A DNA stretch of 64,000 bases, from assembly GCA_963573385.1 (NCBI GenBank), contig CAUYLG010018025.1, forward strand, positions 1 to 64,000. The letters run 5' to 3'. The DNA is from Cacajao melanocephalus. Its lineage: Eukaryota; Chordata; Mammalia; Primates; Pitheciidae. The notes beneath the pieces are model-generated. The model saw only the letters and a list, made by a program, of their open reading frames with translations, searched no databases and was not told where the DNA came from. The position numbers and the translations under genes were made by a program. Shown piece after piece: positions 1-10,864 of this stretch; the first letter of the stretch is position 1; each line of letters starts with the position of its first letter.

Positions 1-141
1 GAGATAGCATGGGAAGAAAAGCTAGATATAGGTGAAGGGGAGGAAAGCAGCAAATCACACTGCCACGTGTGTACCTATGCAACAATCTTGCATGTTCTTC
101 ACATGTACCCCAAAACCTAAAATACAATTAAAAAAAAAAAA
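1..141 (+). mobile_element. L1 (LINE-1) 3' end, primate L1PA-type, cut by the window edge
   Basis: The stretch runs through the typical L1 3' UTR end: a block reading cacatgtaccccaaaac is followed by an A-rich tail near 128-141. The L1 lies on the plus strand and its 5' part is outside the window. The UTR wording resembles primate L1PA/L1PB subfamilies rather than older L1M types, which supports a primate source. Non-coding here. Confidence 0.85.
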
Positions 142-260
142 GGAATTATCTCACATTAACATAGCATAATAGTCAAAATGAGGAAAATTAACATTATAAT
201 AATATTATTGCTAATTTACAGACTTTATTCAGATTCTCCCATTGTTCTATGAGTGCTCTG
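142..260 (-). mobile_element. Older L1-like 3' end fragment, antisense
   Basis: Read on the minus strand, the segment contains AATAAAGTCTG followed by an AT-rich run that resembles the 3' end of old mammalian L1 elements. The match is by eye and divergent. The AATAAA at 224-229 (minus) probably belongs to this repeat and not to a gene. Confidence 0.3.
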
Positions 261-2030
261 TATGGGTAAAGAAAATCCTGCCTCACAGGTAACATTCAGC
301 TGTCATGATGTCTCTTCATCTCCTTGAATCTGGAATAGTTTCTACATCTTTCCTTATCTTTTTTGGCCTTGACAGTTTCAATAAAAACAGGCCAGTTATT
401 TTGTAGAATTTCTGATTGGATTTTAAGATCTTTAATATTCTGTGCATGGCCTGAAAGAGAGGAATGCTGTGACTTCCACTTTGTTATCAATGCTAATGAG
501 TCCAAGCACCATAGGAGTCCCATCCACTGCAAGAACAAGCAGAACACATCCAAGTTGGTAAGCCTGGGCTCCAGTTTGGATAAAATAAGTCCAAGTCTAC
601 CAATGGTTGAGTAGATCCCCTACCCTCTCATGAGATGAGGTCCATGGGAGAGAAGCCATCCTAGCTTCCTCAATACCCAGGACACTTGCTCATTTGCAAC
701 AACCAAATATGGGCCTTTTAGTCACCATAGTTGGTTGTCGCGAGTGAATGATTGTTTTGTTTGTTAGTCACTAAAGCCTAATTAAAACCAAGGTTATCAG
801 GGCAGCTGCCAGCATCTGACATCTTCCTTCTCGCCGTTCCTGTCCCATCACCAGTGGACATGATTCATTGGCTTTTAGTGCATTAGGCAAATTTGCTATA
901 ATTGCAAAGAGGGGAAGGAGCAAGGGGCCCGTGGCACCACCCAGGCGCTACACTACCCTTCCTGTAAGTCACACAGACTCCAAGAAAGGGGCTTAAATTA
1001 CCTTTATTGATTTGTCAGCCTCTAATAGATCATTTTTCACTGAGCAAAAGACAGAACCCTTAGAGAAAGTTCTTTCTCCTCCCACAATCCTCATCATGGG
1101 TTTTGTCTTAGTGGAAGGGTGTCTGTGGGGGTTAATAACATGTTGGAGGGAATTAAAATGCAGATATCAATTTTTCCAAATACACAGCTGAGAGAGGCCC
1201 ACTGGGGCCTGCTTCCACCTCTGACCAATTCCAAACTAGACCTCCTGACCCCAAAGTTATGCACAGAGAAATAACCTTCAGGATTCTAATTCCCTTTCAC
1301 CCCGGATTTTCTAAGATAAGCTTGCTATGACTTTACATTCAGTCCTCTGGAGCAACTCCTCCTCTTAGACACCTTAGAAAAGGAACAAAGCATAGTGTGG
1401 CTATGCTATGGAATCCCATGTGGGAGGGCAGCCGGACAATAGTTCTCTAGCATCAATACTCAGCCAACATTCTACATTCAGTAAGCATTTTAAAATTTCC
1501 TTAAAACTGACTGTGTGATAGGCACGTCGCTAGATTCTTTGCGAAATGGAAGTCTTCAAGCTCAAAACACTCATAGAGACAGAGATAAAAATAACGAAGA
1601 TACAACACAACGTAGTAAGTTCTACAGTGGAACTTGTGCAATATATACAAAGGACTCTGAGGCACTGGGAGGGCTGGAGTGGAGCAGAAGTCAGACTTAG
1701 TCTTCCCCTGTGCCTAAACGAGGCTCACGTTACAGACACATCCTCTGCTGGAGCCAAGGAGGCTGGACAGTTTGGTGCCAAGAGGTATCCTTCACACCTC
1801 AACACACCCCTTCAGGCCTGACCCTGATCCATTCCTCCTCACTGGGCAGGGGCCTCCCTGCAGGAACTCCAACTCCAGCCAGGGGCTCAGGACAGAACTC
1901 TGATCTCCCTGGGCCTGAGCCCCTAAGGGGAGGAGTGGCCATTCAAGATTACCAAGAATGAGGATGACATTTGTAGTCCACATAGCCTAGCACTTAACTA
2001 GGTACTGCCTTCTGCTATTCAGTTTAGCTG
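261..2030. other. Unassigned sequence, no gene seen
   Basis: No repeat that I can name and no convincing exon. A minus-strand open frame at 296-553 has a splice-acceptor-like border but borders repeat sequence (see the rejected list). Short frames around 1.5-2.0 kb overlap one another on both strands and have no coding character. Confidence 0.5.
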
Positions 2031-2039
2031 TGTACATAC

Positions 2040-2185
2040 CAGATGTACCTCCCTCATCTACACTGTAAGCACCCTGAGGAGAGCAATCCTGTGTTACATT
2101 TGGAAAATTCTTCACAGCACTCAGCCAGGTGTGAATCCCACTGGAAGTCCTCAAAAGGATATTTGGTGGATGATTAAATCCAGTG
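2040..2185 (+). mobile_element. L2 3' end fragment
   Basis: Order and wording fit the L2 3' end: a segment like ctgtaagcaccctgaggag, then a degraded cagcactcagccaggt block and a terminal ggatgattaaatc. It is old and divergent, so boundaries are approximate. Confidence 0.4.
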
Positions 2186-2301
2186 GATCATGCAGCTGTC
2201 AGGAATACCTGGCCAGCTACCAAATCCAGGCATCTGTGAGGACTTGGAAGGAGTCTGATGAGGGTAGCAGGTAAAATTCTCAGGGTCAGAGGCAGTGACA
2301 T

Positions 2302-2324
2302 AAGGGATATCCCCGATATCCCTT
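2302..2324. repeat. Short perfect inverted repeat (hairpin)
   Basis: Arms aagggatatc (2302-2311) and gatatccctt (2315-2324) are perfect reverse complements with a 3-base ccc loop. No gene or terminator context is visible. Further atatcc words follow at 2342-2395. Confidence 0.8.
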
Positions 2325-2600
2325 TAACACAACATTATTTCAAATATCCTTACAGTAAAAACACTTTTGTAGCCTCCAGGATATCCATATCCAAGATTCG
2401 GTCATTTTTTCTTGCAACTTTGTTACAAAAACTTCCAACAAAACAAAATTATTTAGACAGTTTCTTGGAATTCACTGTTCATGTTAACAGAATTGAACCT
2501 AGAGTTGAAATTGACACAAACCTCATGGGTTACAGATGGGAATATTTTTCAGGGTCTGTGGTGCAGGCAATCTGTTTAGTTAGGAAATGCAGGCATTATA

Positions 2601-2630
2601 GGAGAAAGGAGAAAGGAGAAAGGAGAAAGG
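2601..2630. repeat. (GGAGAAA)4 minisatellite-like purine tract
   Basis: Four exact 7-base units ggagaaa in a row, followed by an irregular G/A-rich stretch to about 2665. A simple tandem repeat, likely length-variable. Confidence 0.9.
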
Positions 2631-2731
2631 GGGAAGGGATAGGGAGGAAGGGGAGGGATATGAGATAAGTGGGGAAAGGAGTGGCTATTTGAAAAGATTT
2701 CTAGTGTCTCTCTTCACTTTCTTCAGACCTG

Positions 2732-2787
2732 GTTTTGTTTTTTTTGTTTTTTGTTTTTGTTTTTGTTTTGTTTGTTTGTTTGTTTGG
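2732..2787. repeat. T-rich low-complexity run, (TTTTG)n / (TTTG)n
   Basis: Runs of T broken by single G, grading from 5-6 T spacers to a regular (tttg) repeat at the right end. No Alu or L1 body adjoins it, so its origin is unclear. Confidence 0.9.
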
Positions 2788-3524
2788 TCAGGGAGACTTG
2801 ACTCAGCCTAATGGGTTTGTTCTGCTATTGTTTTTGTTGTTTACATCAATGGCTCACAATTTTGGCTACCAGTCAGATGGGACTTTGGAAAGGCAGAGCA
2901 CCCAAGGGTGCAAGGCTAGAGGATTTCTGGGTACAAGAGTTCAGAGAATGGGTCACTTTAGAAACTGTCAAGGCCAGGACTCCATTCCTTGACATCTGGC
3001 CATAGAGGGTTATGACTGGGTTTCCAAAGACTGGAAAGCCCTTGGCTTTGGGTCTCAAGGACCTGCCAAGGGCATTGTTGGGTCATGACTACTACTCTAA
3101 TTGAGAGATGGTGGCTGAGCAAGCTTGTCAAAGATGAAAATGATGTTGAACTCAGGGCCGGCAGTGTGGAACAGCCGCATGCTGGTGGGTGTGGGTGTGT
3201 GGAGACAGCTGGGTGCAAATTCACAGCCAGAGAAAATTCTTGGGGATTTTCAACTGTCTTTTTTTTTCCCTCCAACAATGAATAGGGAGAACCCCAGACA
3301 GTAGTAAAAATAGCTCACACTCTCCGTCAAACCTGTCTGGCTCGAGTTTTTGGAAGGCCTGGGGGGAAAAGTCACATTTCAAAGTGGAATTTATTTTCGT
3401 GATGATAACAGGAAGTTCAGCACTGGGGACAGAAGGCAGATTTCCAGAATAAAAGCCCTCTTCATCTTACTATTTTTTTTTTAAATTCCTTCCCACTGCC
3501 CCTCCAAAACAAACTGTTCCTTGA

Positions 3525-3554
3525 TACTTTTATTACATTAATGTAATAAAAGTA
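3525..3554. repeat. 30-bp perfect palindrome, AT-rich
   Basis: The 15-base arm tacttttattacatt is followed immediately by its exact reverse complement with no spacer. It lies 4 bp left of the 5' target-site copy of the Alu at 3572-3833. It is not the MADE1 mariner palindrome that I know. Confidence 0.95.
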
Positions 3555-3571
3555 CACCAGAACAAAAGCTT

Positions 3572-3833
3572 TTTTCCTTCTTTTTGAGACGGAGTCTTAC
3601 TGTCACCCAGGTGGAGTGCGGTGGTGCAATCTTGGCTCACTGCAACGTCTGCCTCCCAAGTAGCTGGAACTACAGGCACCTGCTTCCATGCCTGGCTAAT
3701 TTTTGTATTTTTAGTAGAGGCAGGAAATCGCCATGTTGGCCACTCCGGTCTCAAGCTCTTGGTCTCAAGTGATCCCCCAACCTCGGCCTCCCAAATTGAG
3801 TAAGATTACGGGTATGAGCCACCATGGCTAGCC
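3572..3833 (-). mobile_element. Alu element, antisense, with an internal ~30-bp deletion
   Basis: Starts with a T-rich tail, then tttttgagacggagtctt and the full Alu body, ending tgagccaccatggctagcc. It is flanked by perfect 13-bp target-site duplications agaacaaaagctt at 3559-3571 and 3834-3846. About 30 bases of the right monomer (the usual gggttcaagcgattctcc part) are missing between gcctccc and aagtagctgg. About 15% diverged by eye, so an older S- or J-type copy. Confidence 0.96.
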
Positions 3834-3904
3834 AGAACAAAAGCTTGTTAAAGGGGAGCAGGTTTCTGAGAAGTTTTAATGTGGTGGGGTGAGCGTGTGT
3901 CCCA

Positions 3905-4120
3905 CTCCCGGCCTGGCCACTTACTGGTGGTGGGAACCTAGCACAGGGTTGAACCACCTAACCTGACAGGCGGTTTCCTCATCTCTAATTCGGGATAGAC
4001 CAGTCTGCCACGCCAACCTCAGCGGGTTGTTATGGAGATAAAATCAGAAGATGTCTCTTTGTAAACTGTGAAGTTCCATCCACATGTAAAGCATTGGTAT
4101 TAAGGAGCTGAATAAAGCCT
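3905..4120 (+). mobile_element. MIR SINE, sense
   Basis: The order gccacttactgg, a degenerate acctaacctgacaggc, gtttcctcatct, then gggttgttatggagataaaat matches the MIR core and LINE-related tail. Divergent, as expected of this old SINE. Confidence 0.5.
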
Positions 4121-4164
4121 CCATGGCCAAGAAAGCTGTCAGTGAGAAGTAGAAATACTCCCCC

Positions 4165-4340
4165 TCACAGCGACACCACAGGGGTGAGAGCGAAAGAACA
4201 GCTGCTCAGCGCCCGAGCTTGTCGGGAGAAAACACGGTGTCATCAGAATAAACCGCATAAATAGAACCCTCTTGGAGTCGTGCACCACCTGTTCCCACAG
4301 ATACGATCAGACAGCCCTCGCCGCAAGCCACCTACTCACG
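4165..4340. other. Small CpG-dense patch
   Basis: About a dozen CpG dinucleotides lie in ~175 bases, against a very sparse background elsewhere. It is too short for a standard CpG island. No TATA box, start codon context or exon is obvious. It is not part of a recognised repeat. Confidence 0.6.
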
Positions 4341-4659
4341 GAGGGCTGAGAGGGCAGGAGAAGGGACCCTGTTTTACAAAGAGGTAAACTGAGGCCCGGG
4401 GGGGAAAGTGCTTTCTTGTGGTCGCACTGTGACCATGGACTTGGAAAGTCCCAGACTCATCCATTCCAGCACCGAACTCCACCCACCTCATGATCCTCCT
4501 GACCAGAGCAGACCTGCTTGCTGCCAATCAACCTCCAGCCCCCAAAGAGATCATTGTCCTGAGTTCTGAAACAGGTCACCACCCCAGCTGACCTGCTGAG
4601 AGCCACCCCTCCAAACCGATAGATGTACTCAGCCCGCAGCCTGCTGGCTCTGAGGACCT

Positions 4660-4705
4660 GACCTCTTGTCTTAGGAGGGATATGGACCTCTTGTCTTAGG
4701 AGGGA
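4660..4705. repeat. Local tandem duplication, 21-bp units
   Basis: The 21-base unit beginning gacctcttgtcttagg occurs at 4660-4680 and again, identical, at 4685-4705, separated by tatg (period 25). Exact identity suggests a recent slippage or duplication event. Confidence 0.95.
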
Positions 4706-5434
4706 GAAGGGTAACACCTGCTTACCCCTTGGCAGGGCTGAGAGCCTTTCAGGCAAAACCAGTTTGGCCTATCTCTAACCCGCTAGTTGTTTGGAACCAG
4801 TGAATCCAGAATTGAAAACAGAGTTCTAAATCCCCTTCACTCTTGAGGGGTCTTGGAAAATGCCACTGCTAGGAGCTGGTATAAATCAGAGTGTTCTGAA
4901 TGAATCAGGGATCCCAATTCTTCCTTCACCCCCAGCAAACCTCTTGGAGAGAGGTCCTGGGTGAGAGCATTAATAAATCACAACTCAGCATAGCAGGTCT
5001 CTAGGCCGCTGGCACACTGTGGCTTTCCCCGGAGATGTGAGTGGCCGTGCACAGCCTGTCAGAGCCGGGGCTCTGAAGCCATCCTGAACTTCTCACCCTG
5101 CCCTCGGCTGTGTCACCACACTGCTTCCCTCACTGGTGCCTCTTCTCCGTGGTGGCCAGTGATGCGTATTATTCATTCAGATGTGGCTCCTGCTTAGAAT
5201 TTGCGGTCAGCTCAGACTGCCCAGCAAAGGCCACCTGAGTTTTACTGGAACTCTGCTGCACTCTTTAGTTTACTCTTGATCAGGACTGCTTTCATGCTTT
5301 GAAGGCAGAGTTGAATAGTTGAGACAGAGACCGCGTTGCCTGCAAAGCCTAAAATATTTTCTGCCTGGTCCTTTACAGAAAAAGTGTACCATTCTTGCAT
5401 TATGTACTTATCTTATAATTCTAACAATTACACT

Positions 5435-5575
5435 GTGAACTGGGTATGAGGACTCCTCTTAGAGGGGGAGAATCTGAAGATCAGCATTTTAGTAACTTGC
5501 CCAATGATGCACAACAGGTAAGAGGCAGAGCCCGTGCTCAAGCCTAGGTGTTTCCACTTCAAAGTCCAGATATAA
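5435..5575 (-). mobile_element. MIR SINE, antisense
   Basis: Contains taacttgcccaatgatgcac, aggtaagaggcagagcc and a degenerate gctcaagcctaggt. This is the reverse complement of the tRNA-derived MIR head and core. Confidence 0.55.
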
Positions 5576-5579
5576 AATT

Positions 5580-8500
5580 CTGTCCCTCTGGGATATGTCC
5601 AGTCAACAGCAGGACATAGGTCAGCACTACAGTGAAAGGTCTCATCCTTCTTGAATGGGAGAACAGCTTTGAAACCATTGTTTTGAACAAGGACTGGTTT
5701 AGGCCTATGTCACCCCCAGCCCTTCCCTCAGGTCCCAGATGGCAAGAAGCTGCTCTGAAGAAGCTGTGCAGGAGTCACAGCTTGTAAATAAACCTAAAAT
5801 CCAGAAGAGCCAGTTAGGTTGGAGCAGCCCTGGTCAGGCCAGACAGAGTTACCATGACAACGGAGTCATTTCCATCACAAACCCTGAAACAGGCTTCCAG
5901 AAGGTGATTAATGGTTGACCTCTGGGGACTGGGGAACTCTCCCGGGCAGTATTCTTTCTAGTCTGGTTGGACCATCTACTTCTCTGCTTCCCAGACTGGG
6001 TGGTGGAGGTGAATACTGTAGTTGAGGATACAGAGATAAAGTACTCCATCCCCTGACCTCCTAAGTCCTGAAGTTAGCCCAGGAAGCACCCTGTAAAAAC
6101 CATGCTCCAGCCTTGAGCAGAGGCATCCTAATCCAAGAAGCTCAAGGGCAGACAAAAGAAAAGAAGGGAAGCCAAGGGAATGAATGAAAGACTATATAAG
6201 CTGGTTCATTCTTGCTGGATAAATGGCACCCACTCACCAAAGGGAAAAGGTACAAAAAAGAATTCAATGAAGCAAGAAGCAGGTAGTAAAAAAGGCAGGG
6301 GAATCCTACCTCCTTTGAGTCCAGAGAAAAGCCTTTTCTACAAACTCAAGAAGAGGGGGCGGAGAAGGATGGGCTGCCTGCCAAAGCAGTGACCCATGTT
6401 GATTGTGAATTTCAATGGTAGTGACTTGAGGAGGCTCAGATGTCCCACATCCCCCTTGCCCATCGCCAATGGGTGGTCATTGACTGCTTGCCAAGTGGGG
6501 CGACCCGGGTTCTGCACCCCAACCTCGGGATGTCTGTTGTAGAGCCATTTGGGGCTCATTCATCTACAGTTTTTCTCTCTGCTGACATTTGGGTGGCTCT
6601 GCCTGCCTAGTCATTGTTTTGTTTGCCCATTTTCGCTGTGGATGAGTCACTCCCCCTGGAGCCCTGCGGGGGGGCGGTCAGGCACTCGCTGTGTTGGTAA
6701 AAGAATCCCAGCAGCTGGTTGTATCAGTTTCATTCTTTTCACTGAGATAGTGTAACTCCGGGGTTGAAATGGCCAGCTTGTGTGTGAGAGAGGAAAAAGA
6801 AGGCATCTCCCCATGTGGAGTCTGAGCACATTGTTTGGAAATGCAGCTCAGGAGGGGGCTCCCAGACCTCACTCTGTCCTCTTCTCCTTTTGGAAAGTTA
6901 GAAACAGGAAATCATATTGCCAAAGGCACCCCCTAACATCATTAGAACATCCCACCCTGCACCAAGACCCAAAATATTCCATGAAAAATGTCATTGTGTA
7001 TGAGGACCTCAGTTCACAGACCCATTTATACAAAAAATTTTAGCTACATTTTCTATAACTCAAATGATTTTCGATTTCAAGCTCCCATTCTGTGGCAGGA
7101 AATTAATCTTGGTTAATTTCAGGTCTCCCATTTTTCACTGTATAGGAGGTTGCATCTAATTTAGGGAAGAGCTACCTTGTGCCCTTGCATGCAGTGGGGG
7201 ACAGGGGTGCAATGCCATCCTTGGTGATATCTCACTGGCATCCACCCACATGTCCTTGTCCTGTCTGGGCTGTCCTCTGGTTACCCGGTCACTGGTATGT
7301 CCTCTTCCCACCGCAGAGGATTTCCAGATTTCTGGGTTTTTCTGGGCCACATGCCCACAGCTCTCAGCTGCACATGATATATTCTGCTTTGTGGAGACTT
7401 TGTGAGGCTACTGCCCATACTCCTGCATACTCCTTTTTGGGAACACTCACCAGACACCACCTCTCCGGCTTCCCTGACTCTCTTTCCTTGCTAAGTGCAT
7501 CTAGATGAGTCTGGATTCCACGCATCTAGATGTGTCTTGTTCCAAATCTGCTGGTGTTCTTCTGGGTTCTGTCTGACCTGCTTTGAGTGCTGCACTTTTG
7601 AAATTCAAGTGACAAGAACTGGCTTCTGGATTTATCATCACTCCCTGCCTGCCACCTCCGACCAGGGCATGGGGGGGGGGGTCCCACCATCTCCTAACCC
7701 TGTGGAAGTTCAACGTCACCCTGATTTCAGGTTCTCAGGTGGCTTTTGTCCTCATGATCACATCTGGTTCAAAGCAGGGTTTTCTCTGCATTCATCCAGA
7801 CCATGGCTGCTTGCTGCCTGCTCCTCCTCTTCCCCTCTTATAACACATCAACCCAGGTGCCGAATCCAGCCCCTTTGTAGGATTTACAAATGCACTCTCC
7901 ACGCTACGCTTCTATATGTGTGTTAGATTTTACTAAAAGCAGGATGTTATTGAGCAGCAAACCCCAATAAATATTCAAATATTCAACAAATATTCAAAAA
8001 GAACGTCAGGTCCCTGTGAAAGCCCCCTCGGCCTGGGCCTGCCTCCAGAGGCCTGAGGCCTCTGCTCTTGCCTCTGCAGCCCCAGGCCCTATAACTGCAA
8101 CTGCTGGCTCCTATTCCCCATCCCATGCCCCTTGGCCTTTTGGATCATCTCCAGGAACTCAAACTCCTCTCCCTCTCACAGGCGTTCCCTCCCGATCCTT
8201 CCTACCTCCCACCCAAGCTGCAGGAGAGCAAGACAGACTTCTTGTGTGCAGGACCTAGTTTTCTTAGAAGGGAATTAGGCTTGTAAAGAACAATTGCTTC
8301 TCTTTTTTGCAAAATGAACAAACGTAAAATTCCTGCTTGGTATTGCTATCAGAAACAGGGAGGGAGGAAACATCTGTTATAGCCCCCACCCATTGGAGAT
8401 TGGTAGGAAAAAAAAAATGCCTAAGGCTGTCATGGCTTCCTCATGTAAGTGTGAATTCTCCCCTTTAAGGATGGCCTGCAACAGAGTTTCAATCTCAGTC

Positions 8501-8620
8501 TGACTTTCCCTGCTGTTTAGTGTATGCCTGGTATGTCTTCAGGGAATATAAACTAATATCAATATTAGATTGAGTAGCAAATGATTACAAAGGAAAATAA
8601 TGTATGACCAAACTAAATTT
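5580..8620. other. Unassigned sequence, no gene seen
   Basis: About 3 kb without a repeat that I can name. Small features are an RFX X-box-like site gttaccatgacaac (5848-5861), a G11 run (7671-7681), two copies of gcatctagatg 24 bases apart (7498-7508 and 7522-7532), and an 8-bp-arm inverted repeat at 8046-8064. Short overlapping frames have no recognisable products. Confidence 0.5.
7671..7681. repeat. G11 homopolymer
   Basis: Eleven consecutive G residues. A likely length-unstable tract and an assembly or sequencing trouble spot. Confidence 0.95.
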
Positions 8621-8621
8621 G

Positions 8622-8945
8622 GGGGACTGGCGTGGTGGCTCATGCCTGTAATCCTAGCACTTTAGGAAGCTGAGGCGGATGAGTTGCCTGAGCTCAGGAG
8701 TTCGAGACCACCCTGGGCAACATGGTGAAACCCTGTCTCTACTAAAAATACAAAAATTAGCTGGGTGTGGTGGTGGGCACCTGGAGTCCCAGCTACTCAG
8801 GAGGCTGAGGCAGGAGAATTGCTTGAACCTGGGAGGCTGAGGTTGCAGTGAGCAAAGATTGTGTCACTGCACTCCAGCCTGGGCAACAGAGCGAGACTCC
8901 ATCTCCAAAAAAGAAAACAACAACAACAACAACAACAACAAAAAC
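8622..8945 (+). mobile_element. Alu element, full length, AluS-like, with (CAA)n tail
   Basis: Begins ggactggcgtggtggctcatgcc and carries both monomers, with the middle actaaaaatacaaaaattag linker and the final cagcctgggcaacagagcgagactcc. The tail has turned into a (caa)n microsatellite at about 8916-8940. No clear target-site duplication was seen. Confidence 0.97.
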
Positions 8946-10864
8946 CCTGAATGTAATGATTTTCAAATAATCCACAGGAAAAGAAATCCTTTCCATTTAT
9001 AAAGTGAAGGGACTATCTTTATCCAAAGATGCCCTTTTCTGAAAATGAGGCAGCGTTGAGCATCAGACACACCAGGGGCTCCCCTGCCTCTCGCTCGTCC
9101 TATGCTGCAGCCTCCCTCCCAGGGCCCTCATCCTTCCCAGAGCTTCCCGCACAGCCTTTCCCAACCCCTGCCCTGTGTGGAACCTCACCTGTTCAGCATT
9201 CCCCTCTCTCTCCCCAGGGCCCTGTTCTCAGCTGGGAAGCTGATAAACTGCACTAAAGTGATAATGGATGTAATAAGTTAATGTGCTACTCTTCTCTGGT
9301 AACATTTGCATTTTGACAGGATCTTTCTGAAGAGAAATTGTTCTTAACAACGCAATGGCTGGAACTGGGAGCACTTCAGCACCTGCGCCTGGTGGGCCTA
9401 TGAAAATATATTTGTGACAAGAGGGTTTTTGATTCCTTGAATCCTACTGTTCAGAGAACAATAAGAAGAGCCTCCTGGGGGGGGCTACTGAGCCAAGGCC
9501 CTGAGATGCAGGCCTAGGACGAATAAGTCACCCTCACCTTAGAGAGAAGGAAAAGACAAAGGGCCCAAATAGAAAGGGGGCTGGGGTGGAGGAAACCCCT
9601 GTGGAAGAGAATTGACATTTCTGGGCCACAAAAGTGTAAGCCCCTGCAAACAGGAGGCTGACAAAACTTTTGTAGCAGAGACTGCATTGGGGTAATGTCA
9701 CATTGAAGAGGCATTTCCACAGGGCTGACTGCCAGCCTTGGCAGGAGGGGAGGGGATGAGGGAAGCAGTGGGTGGAGTGCAGATACATGCTCCAGAATGA
9801 CAGAGTTGTCGGGGGTCTGGAGAACCTGTGCAAAAACTGGCCCACCTCTGAGCTTCAGTGGCCTCCTTATGGCCACAGGTGGTGTTCCTCAGGGCAGGCA
9901 GGTGGGGCCTAGCCATGTTGCCAGATCATTACCATCAGCTGTTCTAACCCACCCTCAAGCAAGCCACACTGCCTTCTGCTTCAGGGCTGAGCTGGCCAGA
10001 AATGGGGTCTTTGTGTAAGGATGCCACATCTTCCCCCGGACACTGCCAACCTCCTCCTGCCTCCTGGGACCTACCCTCTTACTCCTCAGTAAGAATCCCA
10101 GTTACAGAGAAGCTCTCTTCCTACTTTTCTTCATGGCTCTGGCTCTCACTCCCAGGGAGAACTCAGGCTCCTGCAGCTCATACTCAACACTACTTCACTC
10201 CAGGTCTTCAATCCCATGAAATCCCCTTTCTAAGGGATCAAAAATGAGCAGCTGCCCACAGCAAAGTGGACCCTGCTGCTCAGCACTTGGCTGGTGTACA
10301 TGGAACACAGGCCTGCTTTCATCTCAAAATAAATTCCACTTCTATAAAATATTCCTGAGAGCCAGTGGCTGGTGGTTGGCGGTACCGCAGCAAGATGGCC
10401 TGCAGCAGAGGAGGCAGGACGACCCAGACTGCTGCTGCAGGACTACCCTGCACCCACGGCTCCTGGAGGCCTGAGCCCCACAGGCAGGAGGTTCATCACC
10501 ATGCGATTTTGACGCCTTCCCCAGAGCACAGGTCATCCGGGTTCACTGTATCCCACCAACTTTGGGAGATTCTGTACAAGTAGATCAACCCATCTCCTCT
10601 CTACATTTTCAGGGAAACTTGGCTCAGAGTCCAAGGCTGAACCTTGTGATGAGGAAACCTCGCTGGAAGCTGACCTTTACTATGGGGGCCCTGATTCAAT
10701 ATCCTATGTACACAAAAAATGCACATACAGGGCAGCAAGGTTCTACCTTTCCCCTCTGCCATCTTGGTCTATGAGGGTCTCCTTAGAAAGGTTTATGTGT
10801 CTCCTGCAGTGCCAAGCAAGGGAGGAATCAGAATTGGTCCAGGTGGCAGCATCCTTTTATGATA
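8946..10864. other. Unassigned sequence, no gene seen
   Basis: No named repeat. GC is moderate. The segment around 10360-10470 is GC-rich with several gcagc/ctgctg words and a cagcaagatggcc motif (YY1-like aagatggc). None of the frames has recognisable protein features. Confidence 0.45.

Noticed and set aside
224..553. Minus-strand terminal-exon-like segment: good acceptor (tgttcttgcag), ~78 open codons, stop, then AATAAA
   Set aside because: The AATAAAGTCTG and following bases resemble an old L1 3' end, and two different frames are partly open. No protein family was recognised.
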